Part shown: in pieces, positions 31,537 to 42,470 of the stretch
Layout of the letters: the number at the start of each line of letters is the position of its first letter
Numbering within the stretch: position 1 is the stretch's first letter
Source of the DNA: Azadirachta indica
Taxonomy: Eukaryota; Streptophyta; Magnoliopsida; Sapindales; Meliaceae
Reading direction: 5' to 3'
Length of the DNA: 64,000 nucleotides
NCBI GenBank assembly: GCA_022749755.1
Contig: CM040448.1
Coordinates: 1,298,481 to 1,362,480 of the forward strand
Notes under the pieces: model-generated
Seen by the model: the letters and a program-made list of their open reading frames with translations, nothing else
Databases searched by the model: none
Told to the model about the DNA's origin: nothing
Made by a program: the position numbers and the translations under genes

Positions 31537-33939
31537 TCAGACACAGAATGCATACACTGTGGTTCCAGAAGTGAAGTTCTTGTTAGCAAATCCCACGTTA
31601 ACCTTATAACCGTTAACCAAATAAATGCATCCATTGCTCCCCGAAACACCACTATAGATTGTAGCTCCAGTATCATATGACCATAAAATTCTTCCTGTTT
31701 TGGTTTCCATTGCATATATTGGTCCTTGTCAATATGTAGAACCAGCAAATAGAACACCATTGGCTACAGTAACAGGTCCAGGGGCTGTAGCATTGCTGGG
31801 ATTTTCCGTAGATCATAGAACTTTGCCGCTGCTAGCATCCATCGCCACCCATCCACCAGCAATTGTTGAGTTGTTGAATGGCTTGAGAGTGAAGTTCTTG
31901 TGTTGGCTGTTGGCTATGTTGGAGTAGATTCTTCTCTCATCCGTTGCTGCTCCCCACATCGCCCGTCCGCCTAAGTCTCCAGGTCCAGCTTCCTATAGAT
32001 ACCAAACAGACGTATCACAGTGGATCCAAGTTTAAGCAGACACAAGGACAAATACATTCACCCAAGGAGTTAAACTTACCGTGGACCAAATAAGGCTGCC
32101 ATTATCGCGATCTAGAGCCCAAGCAAAGCCACTTTTCTGAACAACAACGACAATATCATGCTTGGTTTTGTTCACATATATACCAAGCATCATTGGTGCC
32201 TCCCCAAAATCGGCATACTGTCACGTGCCATTTGGCGATTCCGCTTGCTTTTTGGCAGCCCGTGACAATACGGACTAGGTCCCGGGGGGCAATTGGGATT
32301 CAAATGCCAGTTACATGCACCAAACCATACATCGTATCCTCCCAACTGCTTGTACCACATGATTTTTCCGGTGTCTAAATCAAGTGCAAGGATAGAATTT
32401 GAGTGATTTTCAGGTTCTATGCACTTGTCCGGACTAGCTTTTACCGTTTGATTGTTTTCTTCTTCTTGACATTTTCTTACACGAAGTGGAACTGAATAGG
32501 GATCCCTGTGGCAATGTAGACATGATTTCTGACGGTGTCAATCGACGGACTGCTTCCCCAAATGGCTGCTCCGGCGTATTCTCCAAGCTTGCCGAAATTG
32601 TCCGGGAGCATGAAGGTTCGCCACGGGATTTTCCCGGTTTTCACATCTAATTTGGCGAGACTGCCCCGGAATGTGCAACATAGCTCAAAGGGAAAGCCAT
32701 CTTCTATTGAAGATGTTCCCACATAAAAAGTCCTATAGCATATTGATTAGCACAAGTTATAAACACCTTTATCAAGAGGATATAATAAGACATTACGAGT
32801 TTTACCTCTTAAAAAACGATCAAATTCATATTTTTTCGTTAAAAAAGATAATTTATATTTCAAGTCAGTCTACAGTGCAACAACAAATATAATATTGCAA
32901 CCCCAAAACAATAATAATAATATATAGTTTTTCTCATGTAAACGGAGATGAAAATCAGTAGTATTGTGTGGCCATTGTTATCTAATTTGTCTTGGATAAC
33001 ATAATAAATGTGAAATATTGATTGGCAAGATACATTTAGGACAAAACACAAGTTGAAGATTGATCATGTCCAGATCTATATTATCATTTTAATATTACCA
33101 ATTGAAGCTCAAGTTGCAGATAACCCAGACAATTTGGATTAAAATTAAAAAAAAAAAAAAAAATCAATCTCGAAGCAAACAAGATTAAAAAACTTCTGAT
33201 TCTCAGAACCCTTTATGCTGAAATTGACACAAAATTTAAAAAGTAACCAAAAAATGGCAAGAAAACTAACCCTTTGTAGTAAGTTCCAGACATGGTTACA
33301 AAACTTCTGACATGATCATCCAGCCTGGTAGACCAAACCAGTTTCCCATTTGATCTTTTAACAGCAATAACGACGGCAGGTCCAGTGATTCCGAAAATAG
33401 GCAAATCTCCAGCAATTGCTGGTGTTGTTCTCGACACTGTCTTGTTAACATTGACAATGAAACTAGTGTTGTTGAATCCTGTCAGCTTTTGCGAGTTCTT
33501 CTGCCAAACTAGAGATCCATCTGCTGCTTTCACTGCGTAGATGTAACCATTCCAGCTTGGAAAATAAATGGTGTCGTTGAAAATTGCTGGAGTTACACTT
33601 ACATCATCTCCCGTGTAGAATTTCCATTTCAAATGGAGATTGGACACAGCTTTTGGGCTGATTTTTTTCTCCCTGTTTGCGTATCTTCTGTTATATAAGT
33701 CTCTTCCGTGGTTTAGCCAGTTCTGTGATGCATTTTGTGTATTTCCGACCTGCAATTATGGAATCAAACATCAAAAGTGACTCTATGTTATTTATGCTTT
33801 TGAATGTTATGCGAGAAAGAGAAAAGAGAGAGGGAGAGAGATTTACAGCAGAATCTGCGGGACTTGTGAAGGTGATGAGCAGACAAAAAATGCACAGGGG
33901 AAGGACAAGTAGATAACTGTGGCTGCTAGGGAGCGCCAT
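31537..33939 (-). pseudogene. PQQ beta-propeller protein, copy A (broken)
   Basis: Minus-strand remnant with four exons at 33847-33939 (signal peptide MALPSSHSYLLVLPLCIFCLL), 33271-33749, about 32080-32732 and 31537-31992. Splice sites are kept. Repeats of the type DVKTGKIPW and METKTGRILW mark the PQQ propeller. Four breaks are visible: a one-base deletion near 32502 just after YIATG; a 53-base disturbance at 32215-32271 (49-bp insertion plus 4-bp duplication, listed separately); a TGA in place of the expected Trp codon at 31813-31815; and a second TGA at 31729-31731. The last two are in one frame 84 bases apart. Exons 1 and 2 are fully open, so the decay is recent or partial. Copy D is the intact relative. 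Confidence 0.88.
32219..32267. mobile_element. 49-bp inverted-repeat insertion with ATAC target duplication
   Basis: The 49 bases begin TGTCACGTGCC and end GGCAGCCCGTGACA, so TGTCACG and CGTGACA form terminal inverted repeats. ATAC stands directly on both sides (32215-32218 and 32268-32271). Related loci read straight through here (PGPNPDADFGEAP). Taking away the 49 bases and one ATAC leaves an open frame of family-like sequence. It is too short to code and may be an extreme internal-deletion derivative of a DNA transposon. Confidence 0.6.
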
Positions 33940-34200
33940 TCTAGTGGAAGCTAAAAGTGCTTAAAGGGCTTCTCTCAAAGTGCTTTTAAAGTTTATTAAT
34001 TAACTCATTATATGGAGTGTAGGGATTCACTGGCTTTTAACTTACTATTACTTTGACTTCATAATGTCCTTAAATCTATTTAATAAAGTTTATCTATTAA
34101 GAATATTATAATTTATGCGAGTAGATATTTATAATATTCATGCTACCACATATCCGAGCGTGCCTATCTTATAATTACTCATTTCTCCACTATATATCTT
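33940..34200. other. Divergent spacer between PQQ copy A and fragment B
   Basis: AT-rich. It contains the promoter side of copy A. The phrase TGGCTTTTAACTTA occurs near 34029 and again near 34303, which suggests a small local duplication. Confidence 0.45.
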
Positions 34201-34203
34201 CGT

Positions 34204-35125
34204 TAGCATCCAAAAATTATGGTCCATTTTCTTTCTATATTATGATGTATGAAGAGGAGTACGTTTTTTGTACTCTGCAAAGCTAGTACTGCAAACCATT
34301 ACTGGCTTTTAACTTATTATTACTTTGAATTGGAGAACACCGATAATCTGGACACTAGACGTATATTTATATGCATGTCTTAAGGGTGTATATATTGAAT
34401 ATACATATTGCAGTCTCTCTACGCTAATTAAAGTCTTTAGGGATATTCTAAAATTAAAATGTCTTGAAACGTTCGAATAATTAATGAAATTTGCCTAGAC
34501 ATATATTAAAGTACCAATAGAAATTTATATTGTTCTAATTACATGCACTTTAATTTAATTCCTTTGATTTCCTTCAATTTATTCGAGTTCCACCAATGAT
34601 TTACAATGATTTTTTTTCTGCATTTTTTCTGGTAGGAGTTTCTATGTTGGCGCATCTTAGTGAGAAGAAAGTCTGATCATTTCAAAATGCTGCGTTTTCC
34701 GTGGCAGCCTCTGCAAATTACATGTCAAAACTGGTTCCATCCTGTGCTGCCTGCACAACGGCGGCAAAATTGGAGCCTACGCGGAGCGGCTATCAGGGGA
34801 AGCAGCCCGTCCATTGACATTTACAGAAATCTCATTTACATTGCTACTGGAAACTTATACTCAGTTCCTCCACACATACGAGAATGCCAGGAAAAAGAGA
34901 ACGTCAAACGTGTCGCACAAATCCTGAAAACCGTGTGGAGCCTGAAAATCATTCTGATTCAATCTTGGCCCGAGATTTGGGCTCCGAAGGATGATTGGTA
35001 CCATCAACTTGGAGGCTACGACGTTTGGTTTGCTGCATGTTTCAATGTTTCAACTCCGGTTGCCCACCTGGCCATTTGTCAGGTTTCAATTGTCAAAATT
35101 TGAGCAAATTCCATCGCCGCAGTTG
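34204..35125 (+). pseudogene. PQQ protein fragment B (exon-3 remnant joined to promoter-like DNA)
   Basis: From about 34540 the sequence follows the second intron of copy D, including the acceptor TGGTAG near 34634. It then follows exon 3 to about 35090 (WYHQLGGYDVWFAACFNVSTP). Breaks: about 14 bases are missing within the segment for WQTF near 34742, a base or more is lost around the AGAAIWGSS segment near 34785, and more further on. It ends inside the PPGP segment. Upstream, 34204-34510 resembles the region upstream of copy D (about 38100-38240). Exons 1 and 2 appear to have been deleted, joining promoter to intron 2. Confidence 0.75.
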
Positions 35126-36000
35126 TCCCTGAAACCCAGCTTCATCAACCCTCCTTGTAGGTGACTGATTGAAATAATTTTTAATGTTTTATTACATATA
35201 TCCACCTTTATAAAATCAAAGAGAGCATATAAACTCTTGGTCAATATATATGTACAATTATAAAATCAAATAAAACCTCTTACATTTACAATAATATTTT
35301 GGTGTGAACACAGCTGAAGAATTCTCACTTCCACGGCGCCTCCATGCCACAAAATTCATTTTCTTCCTGTATTCTGCTTTCACCCGCGCTGCTGCTGACC
35401 ATGATGTACGTAAATTTTTCTCTCTCTCTTACTAAACGAATTCGATTCTTCTAATAATTCTTTTACTTGTAAATTTTCAAGTGTGAAGATTCAAACTTTA
35501 TAAAATACCAATTTAGTGCAAATAAGTATTGTGTTTAATTAGCATATTTTGTACTAAATACGCTTGTAGTTTCCGTGCAGAATTTATGTTATTTTTATTA
35601 AATTTGGATTTTAGCATATTTTATACTAAATACATTTGTAGTTTTCCCTCCTAAGATTGATGATGATCTCCTAATTTTTAAGTTACCCCTCCTTAACATC
35701 CTTGGACACTCAAATTTCATAATTTGCACTGCATTAAAAATTCTACATTTTTGTACTATTAGTACTAAATGTGCATTTTAAAATGCGAACATTCGCTAGA
35801 AAAAACTATCATTTTTATGTATCTTAATTTCGAAAGATTTTGAAACCATCTCTCATCGTTAACATGTGGTTTAAGTTTTTTCACTATTATAAATAATTTA
35901 TTAAAAAAAATTCTTAGTCCTAATTCTTTTACAAAAAATCGCTTGGTTAAATTTTGTGACGTTTCCAATTAGTTTATTTCAATGGGATGGTGTAAGAGAT

Positions 36001-37059
36001 TGTTGAAAAAAATAAAATTATACTTAACTTTCTTTTAAAATTATAAACTAAGTGCATAAACATGTCTCTATATAGGTTGAAATAATAAAATAACATAAAA
36101 TAAGAATTTTCATAAACTTAAGAACCTTTCACAAAGTAGAAAAAGACAGATAATTAATCTAATTTTAATTCTAACACTCCCTTTAAATTCAAGATGGTAA
36201 AGTAAGCTTGAGTTTAGAAACTAATACAATTGAGAAAAAAACTTAAAACATCGAAAAATAAGAGAAAACCACTTATATCTTTAAGAGATAATTTTCTGCC
36301 TTTTAAGAGGCGAGAAATATTTAATTGTGTCTTTTTTTAGGCAAAAAACACTAACAGTGCTTTTTTTTAGGCGAGAAATATTGATTATAACTTTTTCTGA
36401 ACGAGAAATATTGACTTTACCTCTTTTTAGATGAAAAATACTAATTATGCCTTTTTTTAAGCAAAAAATATTAATAGTGTCTTTTTATAAGTGAAAAATA
36501 TTGATAGTGACTTTTCATAGACGATGAGTGCCTTCTATAAGCGAGTAATAGTAGACGAACAAGCAATCATATTAAGAACAAGAGATCTGTAAATAGTATT
36601 CTGCTACTGTCCGATAAACAGTATTCATAAACAGTATTATAAACAGTATCTGTCAACAGTACCCTAACTGAATTAGGGTTCTTAAACTTTTTCTTTCTTT
36701 CTTTTTTTTTTTAAAGGTTTCTGATTTTTTTTCTTTTGCTAGAAAACTCTAAAGTTTCTAGAATTTTTTTTTTTCTAAAAAGCAGAATCATGCTCAATAA
36801 CTATTTTATAAGGTAGCATATCATCGCTATCAAAAATTTTCTGATACAACTCTCAAACTTAATATCGAACTCGCTCTGATATCATATGGAAGAAAAATAA
36901 AATTATATTGAATTTTTTTTTAAATTATAAATAAAGTATATAAACATGCCTTTATATAGGCTGAAATAATAAATCAACATAAATTAAAAATCTCATAAAC
37001 TTAAAATCTCTTAACAAACTAGGAAAAGATTAATAATGAATTTAATTTTAATTCTAACA
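36001..37059 (-). mobile_element. TRIM-like non-autonomous LTR retrotransposon
   Basis: Two direct terminal repeats, 36001-36176 (176 bp) and 36887-37059 (173 bp), about 80% alike, both start TG and end CA. They are flanked by a perfect 5-bp duplication GAGAT (35996-36000 and 37060-37064). Read on the minus strand, a primer-binding site TGATATCAGAGC lies two bases inside the first LTR (36873-36884). It differs by one base from the plant initiator-Met tRNA complement. A polypurine tract AAAGGGAG precedes the second LTR (36177-36184). The interior of 710 bases has no open frame, only degenerate repeats. All parts needed in cis for reverse transcription are present and no protein is encoded, as in TRIM elements, though it is at the long end of their size range. 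Confidence 0.85.
36297..36548. repeat. Degenerate ~30-bp tandem repeats inside the TRIM-like element
   Basis: About eight units share the pattern CTTTTTTTAGGCGAGAAATA with TTGATTATA-like endings, spaced about 30 bases apart and diverged from one another. A second, shorter series of AAACAGTAT-like words follows at about 36590-36665. Confidence 0.7.
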
Positions 37060-37545
37060 GAGATAATGTAAAACAAGACTGGTTAAACCATGGAGGAGAT
37101 TTATACAACAGAAGATACGCAAGTAAAGAGACAAAGATCAGCCCCGGAAACAGTTTCCAAGCGTCTATTGAAATGGAAATTCTTTGCAGAAAAAGATATA
37201 TCAGCAACACCGGCAATTTTGGACGGAGCCATTACTTTCCAAGCTGGAACGGAAACATCTATGCTGTCAGGGAATCTGAAGGCCATCTTGTCTGGAAGAA
37301 AAAACGTGGAGGAGCTAACAGGCATTAAAGCATGGAACAGCAAAGTTTTATAATCAATCTAAACTGGAGAGTTTCAAGAGCAACTCCAACAATTGCAGGT
37401 GATGATCTGCTTATTGTTGGAATCTATGGCCCTGCTTGCTGTTAGAAGATTAACTGGGAACTTGTTTGGTCGACTCTGATTGATGGTAATCCTGATACTT
37501 GCATCACCACGTCTGGAACTTACTGCAAGCGGTGACTGAAATGAT

Positions 37546-38303
37546 CAATCTAATTTTGAATCTATCAAATATTTACCGTCATGTTGATATTTATAAGTAG
37601 TATTAGAATATGTTTTAATTTGAGGTATAGGTACTTTTAATCTGTAATTATTTTAGAAAGAAATTGTTATGTATCAAAAAGAGTGATTGATAAAACATTC
37701 AATGAACGAGTTTTTGTATATGCTTCATTTGGTTAATAATGTTAGTTGGAAACAAACAGAATTAATGCAGATAATTTTTATTATTTTGACTTTCTGAGCT
37801 AAAAAAAATTGAAAAAAAATGTAGATTTCTTAACAAGTAAGCTTGGTTTTATAGATAATCAATTGCATACTTGAGGCTGAAGTTTTAGATTAGAAAATAG
37901 CAAAGTTTACATATTCAAACAAGAAGCCAAATCTAACACGCATGCGTATAATTAATGTAAATTGTGTAAATTCAAATCAATACCAAAACTTGAAAGTCAA
38001 TGCAGTAGAAAATTCAAAAATAAATATGGTGGTATATATATTATACTGGTACGCAATTATATCATAACAAAAATATTTCAGACTCACTCAAACACATTAA
38101 AGTGTATATATATTATGATTTATGAACAGCAGTTCTTTGCTTGTACTCTGTACGCTAAAGTGTTTAGGGATAAACATTTCTGAACTTAAAATTTCTTGAA
38201 ACTTGAAATGTTTGAATAATTAATAGATATTAAAGTACTGTCTCTGTTTCTAATAAATGTTCGTAATTAGACCCTTCAGACATATATACATAAATCATAC
38301 GCA
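37546..38303. other. Spacer upstream of PQQ copy D
   Basis: AT-rich, no coding potential seen. 38100-38240 is the part also found upstream of fragment B, so it belongs to the duplicated promoter region. Confidence 0.5.
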
Positions 38304-38437
38304 TGGATATATATATAATTATGCTGGTGGTTGAAACGCGCATACGCAATTAACAAAAGTGTTGAATGTAATTGCGTATACGCTGTTTCAAAATTCTCTA
38401 CATTGGAAATCCAACCACCGGCATAATTATATATCCA
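38304..38437. repeat. 134-bp imperfect foldback upstream of PQQ copy D
   Basis: The left arm (TGGATATATATATAATTATG, then CTGGTGGTTGAAACG and CATACGCAATTA) is the reverse complement of the right arm (TAATTGCGTATACG, TTTCA, CCAACCACCGGCATAATT, ATATATCCA). About 20 extra bases lie in the right arm. A small loop with AACAAAAGTGTTGAATG separates them. This is MITE-like, or a source of small RNA. No clear target duplication was found. Confidence 0.65.
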
Positions 38438-38846
38438 ATTAATACAAGTGTTGAATTAACAAAGTGTTGAATGCAATTGTTTATCGTTCACCTACGTGGT
38501 ACTTGGTAACAAGACAATTCTTAACTTATCTATACGATTTATATAATCTTCAAATTATATATAAAATCGTTAAATTGCTTCTGGGAAAAAGATTAGCAAA
38601 CGCATATTGAATTATTCTTCTAAAATATAATACAGATATATAACGCTAATTCTTCTTCTCTTCTCATGTAGCTAGACATGAGAATATATATATAAAAGTC
38701 AACGTTATCAGAAAACAGAAAACTCAATACGTTTGTTACATTATAAATTCAAAGATCTAGAGAGCAGGCATGCATATATATGAATTTCCTTACTTCTACA
38801 ATATTTTGTGTGAAGACAGCTGAAGAATTTTTTCGATCCCGCTGCA

Positions 38847-41093
38847 ATGGGGCCTCCTCAACCTCAATGCTACAAAATTCATTTTCTTGTTTTATTCTGC
38901 ATGTCTTCTCTAGTTCTAGCAATTGGCATCAACCGTGCTGCCGCAGACTACGACGTACGTAAATTTCTCTCTGTCTCCCTACACAAATTCAATTATATTC
39001 TTTCCTTTACAAATTCATATCTACATTATGAAAATGCAAATCTAATTGGTTTAAATAAGCTTCAAATGAGCGTTATTTATATACAGATTAATGTTAATTT
39101 GCACCAAATTCATACATATATATATATATATATATTTAATTCCACATGCACAGTTTATTTAAAATTTGGGACATATATTTTCTTTCAGTGGCATGGCGCA
39201 ACTAAGGGACATGAAGCAAAACAAAACTGGCTGAACCATGGAGGAGATTTATACAACAGAAGATACGCAAGTAAAGAGACAAAGATCAGCCCCAAAACAG
39301 TTTCCAAGCTTCATCTGAAGTGGAAATTCTTCGCAGGAAAAGACATAACAGCAACTCCAGCAATTTTCAAAGGAATCCTTTACTTTCCAAGCTGGAATGG
39401 AAACATCTATGCTGTTAGGAAATCTAACGGCTCTCTAGTCTGGGAGAAAAACCTGGGGGAGCTAACAGGCTTTAAAAATGGAACAGGTTTTGTGGCTAAA
39501 GTAAATTGGACAGTATCAAGAGCAACTCCTACAATTGTAGGTGATGATTTGGTCATTTTTGGACTCTATGGCCCTGCTGTTGTTTTTGCTGTTAGAAGAT
39601 TAACCGGAGAACTTGTTTGGTTGACTAAAATTGATGATAATCCTGCATCTGCTATCACCATGTCGGGAACTTATTACAAGGGGTATCCTAATTACAACAA
39701 ACATCTTTTAGACTTTCTCAACCAGATCATGGCATGCATATTGACATAAATGTACCAATTGACGAGGCCAATAGAAACTTAATTATTTTTTTAATTACAT
39801 GCATATTTCAATTAATTCCTTTGATTTCCTTCAATTTATTCCAGTTCCACTAATGATTTACAGTGATTTTTTTCTGCATTTGTTTCGGTAGGAGCTTCTA
39901 TGTTGGCACATCTTCATTAGAAGAAAGCCTAAGCATTTCAAAATGCTGCGTTTTCCGGGGCAGCCTCTGCAAATTAGACGTCAAAACTGGTTCCATCCTG
40001 TGGCAAACTTTCATGCTGCCTGACAATGGTGGCAAAACTGGGGCCTACGCCGGAGCTGCAATCTGGGGAAGCAGCCCGTCGATTGACATTCACAGAAATC
40101 ATATTTACATTGCTACTGGAAACTTATACTCAGTTCCTCCACACATACGCGAATGCCAGGAAAAAGAGAACAATCAAACCGTTCCCACCAATCCTGACAA
40201 ATGTGTGGAGCCTGAAAATCATTCCAATTCAATCCTGGCCCTAGATTTGGACTCCGGAAAGATCATATGGTACCATCAACTTGGAGGCTACGATGTTTGG
40301 TTTGCTGCATGTATCAATGTTTCAACTCCTGGTTGCCCACCTGGCCCTAATCCCGACGCTGACTTTGGGGAGGCTCCGATGATGCTGAGCACACGAGTCA
40401 ATGGAATTGAGCAAGATATCGTGGTTGCTGTGCAGAAAAGTGGATTTGCTTGGGCTCTGGATCGCGATAATGGCAACCTCGTGTGGTTTACTGTAAGTTT
40501 TTCAAGCATAGCAAACCCTTCCTCGACTGTGATTTTTCCTTAGCAACAACCTTCTCTACTTTGGATAGAGGTATATTTAATTAACGGGCATATAAAGTAC
40601 GCGAATGCTTAAGGCATGACTATTTAACATGTAGGAAGCTGGTCCTGGCAGCGCTGGTGGAGGTGGAACCTGGGGAGCAGCTACTGATGAAAAGAGGATC
40701 TACACAAACATTGTCAACAACGACCGCAAGAACTTCACTCTGAAACCATCCAACAAAACCACAACATCCGGAGGATGGGTGGCGATGGATGCACGTGACG
40801 GGAAAATCCTTTGGTCAGTAGGTGATCCAAGCAATGGCACAGACTCTGGCCCTGTCAGTTTGGCTAATGGTGTGCTTTTTGCTGGATCAACTAGTAAAGA
40901 AGGTCCTATATTTGCAATCGATGCTAAAACTGGGAAAATTCTGTGGTCGTATGAGACTGGAGCTACAGTTTATGGTGGGATGTCAGTGAGTGATGGTTGC
41001 ATATTTCTTGGGAATGGATATACTGTTAATGCAGGAGCAGCTAATAATCAATTCACTGGTGGAACTTCACTCTTTGCCTTCTGTTTGTGGTAA
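38847..41093 (+). CDS. PQQ beta-propeller protein (polyvinyl-alcohol-dehydrogenase-like), copy D, intact
   Basis: Four exons: 38847-38954, 39189-39682, 39892-40492 and 40635-41093, giving 553 residues. An N-terminal hydrophobic stretch (FLVLFCMSSLVLAIGI) suggests secretion. The body contains repeated D..TG...W blades typical of the eight-bladed quinoprotein fold: KSNGSLVW, VDVKTGSILW, LDLDSGKIIW, LDRDNGNLVW, MDARDGKILW and IDAKTGKILW. It begins with NWLNHGGDLYNRRYA and ends with a short GGTSLFAFCLW. Bacterial relatives use pyrroloquinoline quinone to oxidise alcohols such as polyvinyl alcohol. Plant versions lack the haem domain, and their substrate and cofactor are not known to me. It is the only one of five loci in the cluster without a break. 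The start is the ATG before the hydrophobic stretch. Confidence 0.88.
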
Positions 41094-42470
41094 GCAGGAA
41101 ATGATAAATTCCATTGCAACATAGAATTGCAGTGCTGTATAAGGACCGTATTTACTATTTATATACATATTAAATGTTTGCCAATATCTCTGGCGTTATG
41201 GAGGATGATCATCAGTGCTGGATAAACTAACTTGAATAGTCCCAAACGCACAACAATCACTTTATTCCTCTTGTGTGAACTTAATGAAAATAAAAAAAAA
41301 AATAGATCACACTATTGGGCATAATGTAAAATTTTTGCACAGCAATCAAATCATCACAACACAAATACAAACTAAAAACCACAATGAATTGAACGTGAAA
41401 AACCTCTCAATACGAGAAATAAAAACAATGTATCGTAACCTACCTAAAGTTGTCCATTATGATAAAATAATAAGAACATACAAGTTTTCTCTTACTCTAT
41501 ACATTCACAATATTTTCAAGATTAAATAATCTTAGCAAACAACTAAATTTTATGAGAAAATTAAAGAGTTAAAGGAGATTTCACTAAAAATTAATAATCC
41601 AATACGGAATCTCAAAATTTGATAAAAAAGAGTTTTAATTTGATCTTTGCGGTTCAAATTGTAGTCCTATGAGTCATGAATGATAGAATTTCAATCTAAT
41701 TAGACCACAAATCAACCTTGATTAACTTGACAAAAATTGGACAAATTTACTATTTCATGAACAATACCTAACTCCTTTCTTTTTTGTAAACAGTATCCGC
41801 TATATTAAATTATACCCCTTTATTGAATAGAGTTCCTTTTTTAATAAAGTGAAAAACCCTACTTAAAAAATTACTCAAAAAATATACTTTGGCTAAATTA
41901 CTAATGAAAAGCATGGGTTATTTGGGCAAAAAAAGAAACCCAACCTGATAAACAGTACATTAGATAAGACTATATATATATTTGTATTTAAGTGGAAATC
42001 TACTGTTATTATTGAAAAAGAGATAAAAAAACGAAGAGGAAAAAAGCAAATCCCGCCAGAAATGGAATAGATTTCCATCTCCAATGAAGAGGAGAAAGAA
42101 ATGTCGCTGTCGGATTGTAGAAAAGCAAAGGATGGAGAAGGGTCCAGAGAAAAGAAAATTTTAATTTTGAAAGCAGTGTTTGAACTTATGAATTCATTGT
42201 CATGCTTCCACACTCGTCAACAGAAACAATGCCAGGACTATATAAACTTCTTGCGTTATGCATATTGAATGGATTAAATTCGGCTATGTTTGATATTGAT
42301 GTTATATGCCTGGAGTACTTTGATTCGGTCTGTATCAAAAGTTGATCGTCAAATCATTATTCACTGATTAGTACATTAATTCTTTCTCGGAAAACGTAGC
42401 AAAAAGTAATTAATTTACTTCTCATATATTCATCTGACACGATTATTGGGAGTGTCATTATCTTGGAGTT
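41094..42470. other. Spacer between PQQ copies D and E
   Basis: AT-rich. The stretch 41240-41530, with a phrase like GAACGTGAAAAACCTCTCAA, has the feel of retroelement LTR sequence, but I found no paired copy or terminal dinucleotides to support this. I recognise no gene. Confidence 0.4.

Larger units (their letters stand above)
35310..37545 (+). pseudogene. PQQ protein copy C, interrupted by a TRIM-like retroelement
   Basis: At 35310-35410 a block matches exon 1 of copy D (CACAAAATTCATTTTCTT and the GTACGTAAAT donor), but the ATG is gone. Exon 2 is recognisable from about 35981 to 36000 and then, after the inserted element, from 37060 to about 37540 (DWLNHGGDLYNRRYASKETKIS in a shifting frame). 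Multiple frameshifts occur, for example around 37145, 37215 and 37435, and an in-frame TAA lies near 37351. The normal acceptor AG before exon 2 reads AA. No exon 3 or 4 follows within 1 kb. Confidence 0.8.

Noticed and set aside
36301..36548. Regular ~30-bp spacing considered as a CRISPR-like array
   Set aside because: Units are adjacent and diverged without unique spacers, lie inside a plant LTR element, and the genome is eukaryotic.
41893..42213. 106-codon minus-strand frame between PQQ copies D and E
   Set aside because: Ser/Phe-rich low complexity, no start context or motif. I considered LTR leader sequence but found no paired repeat.
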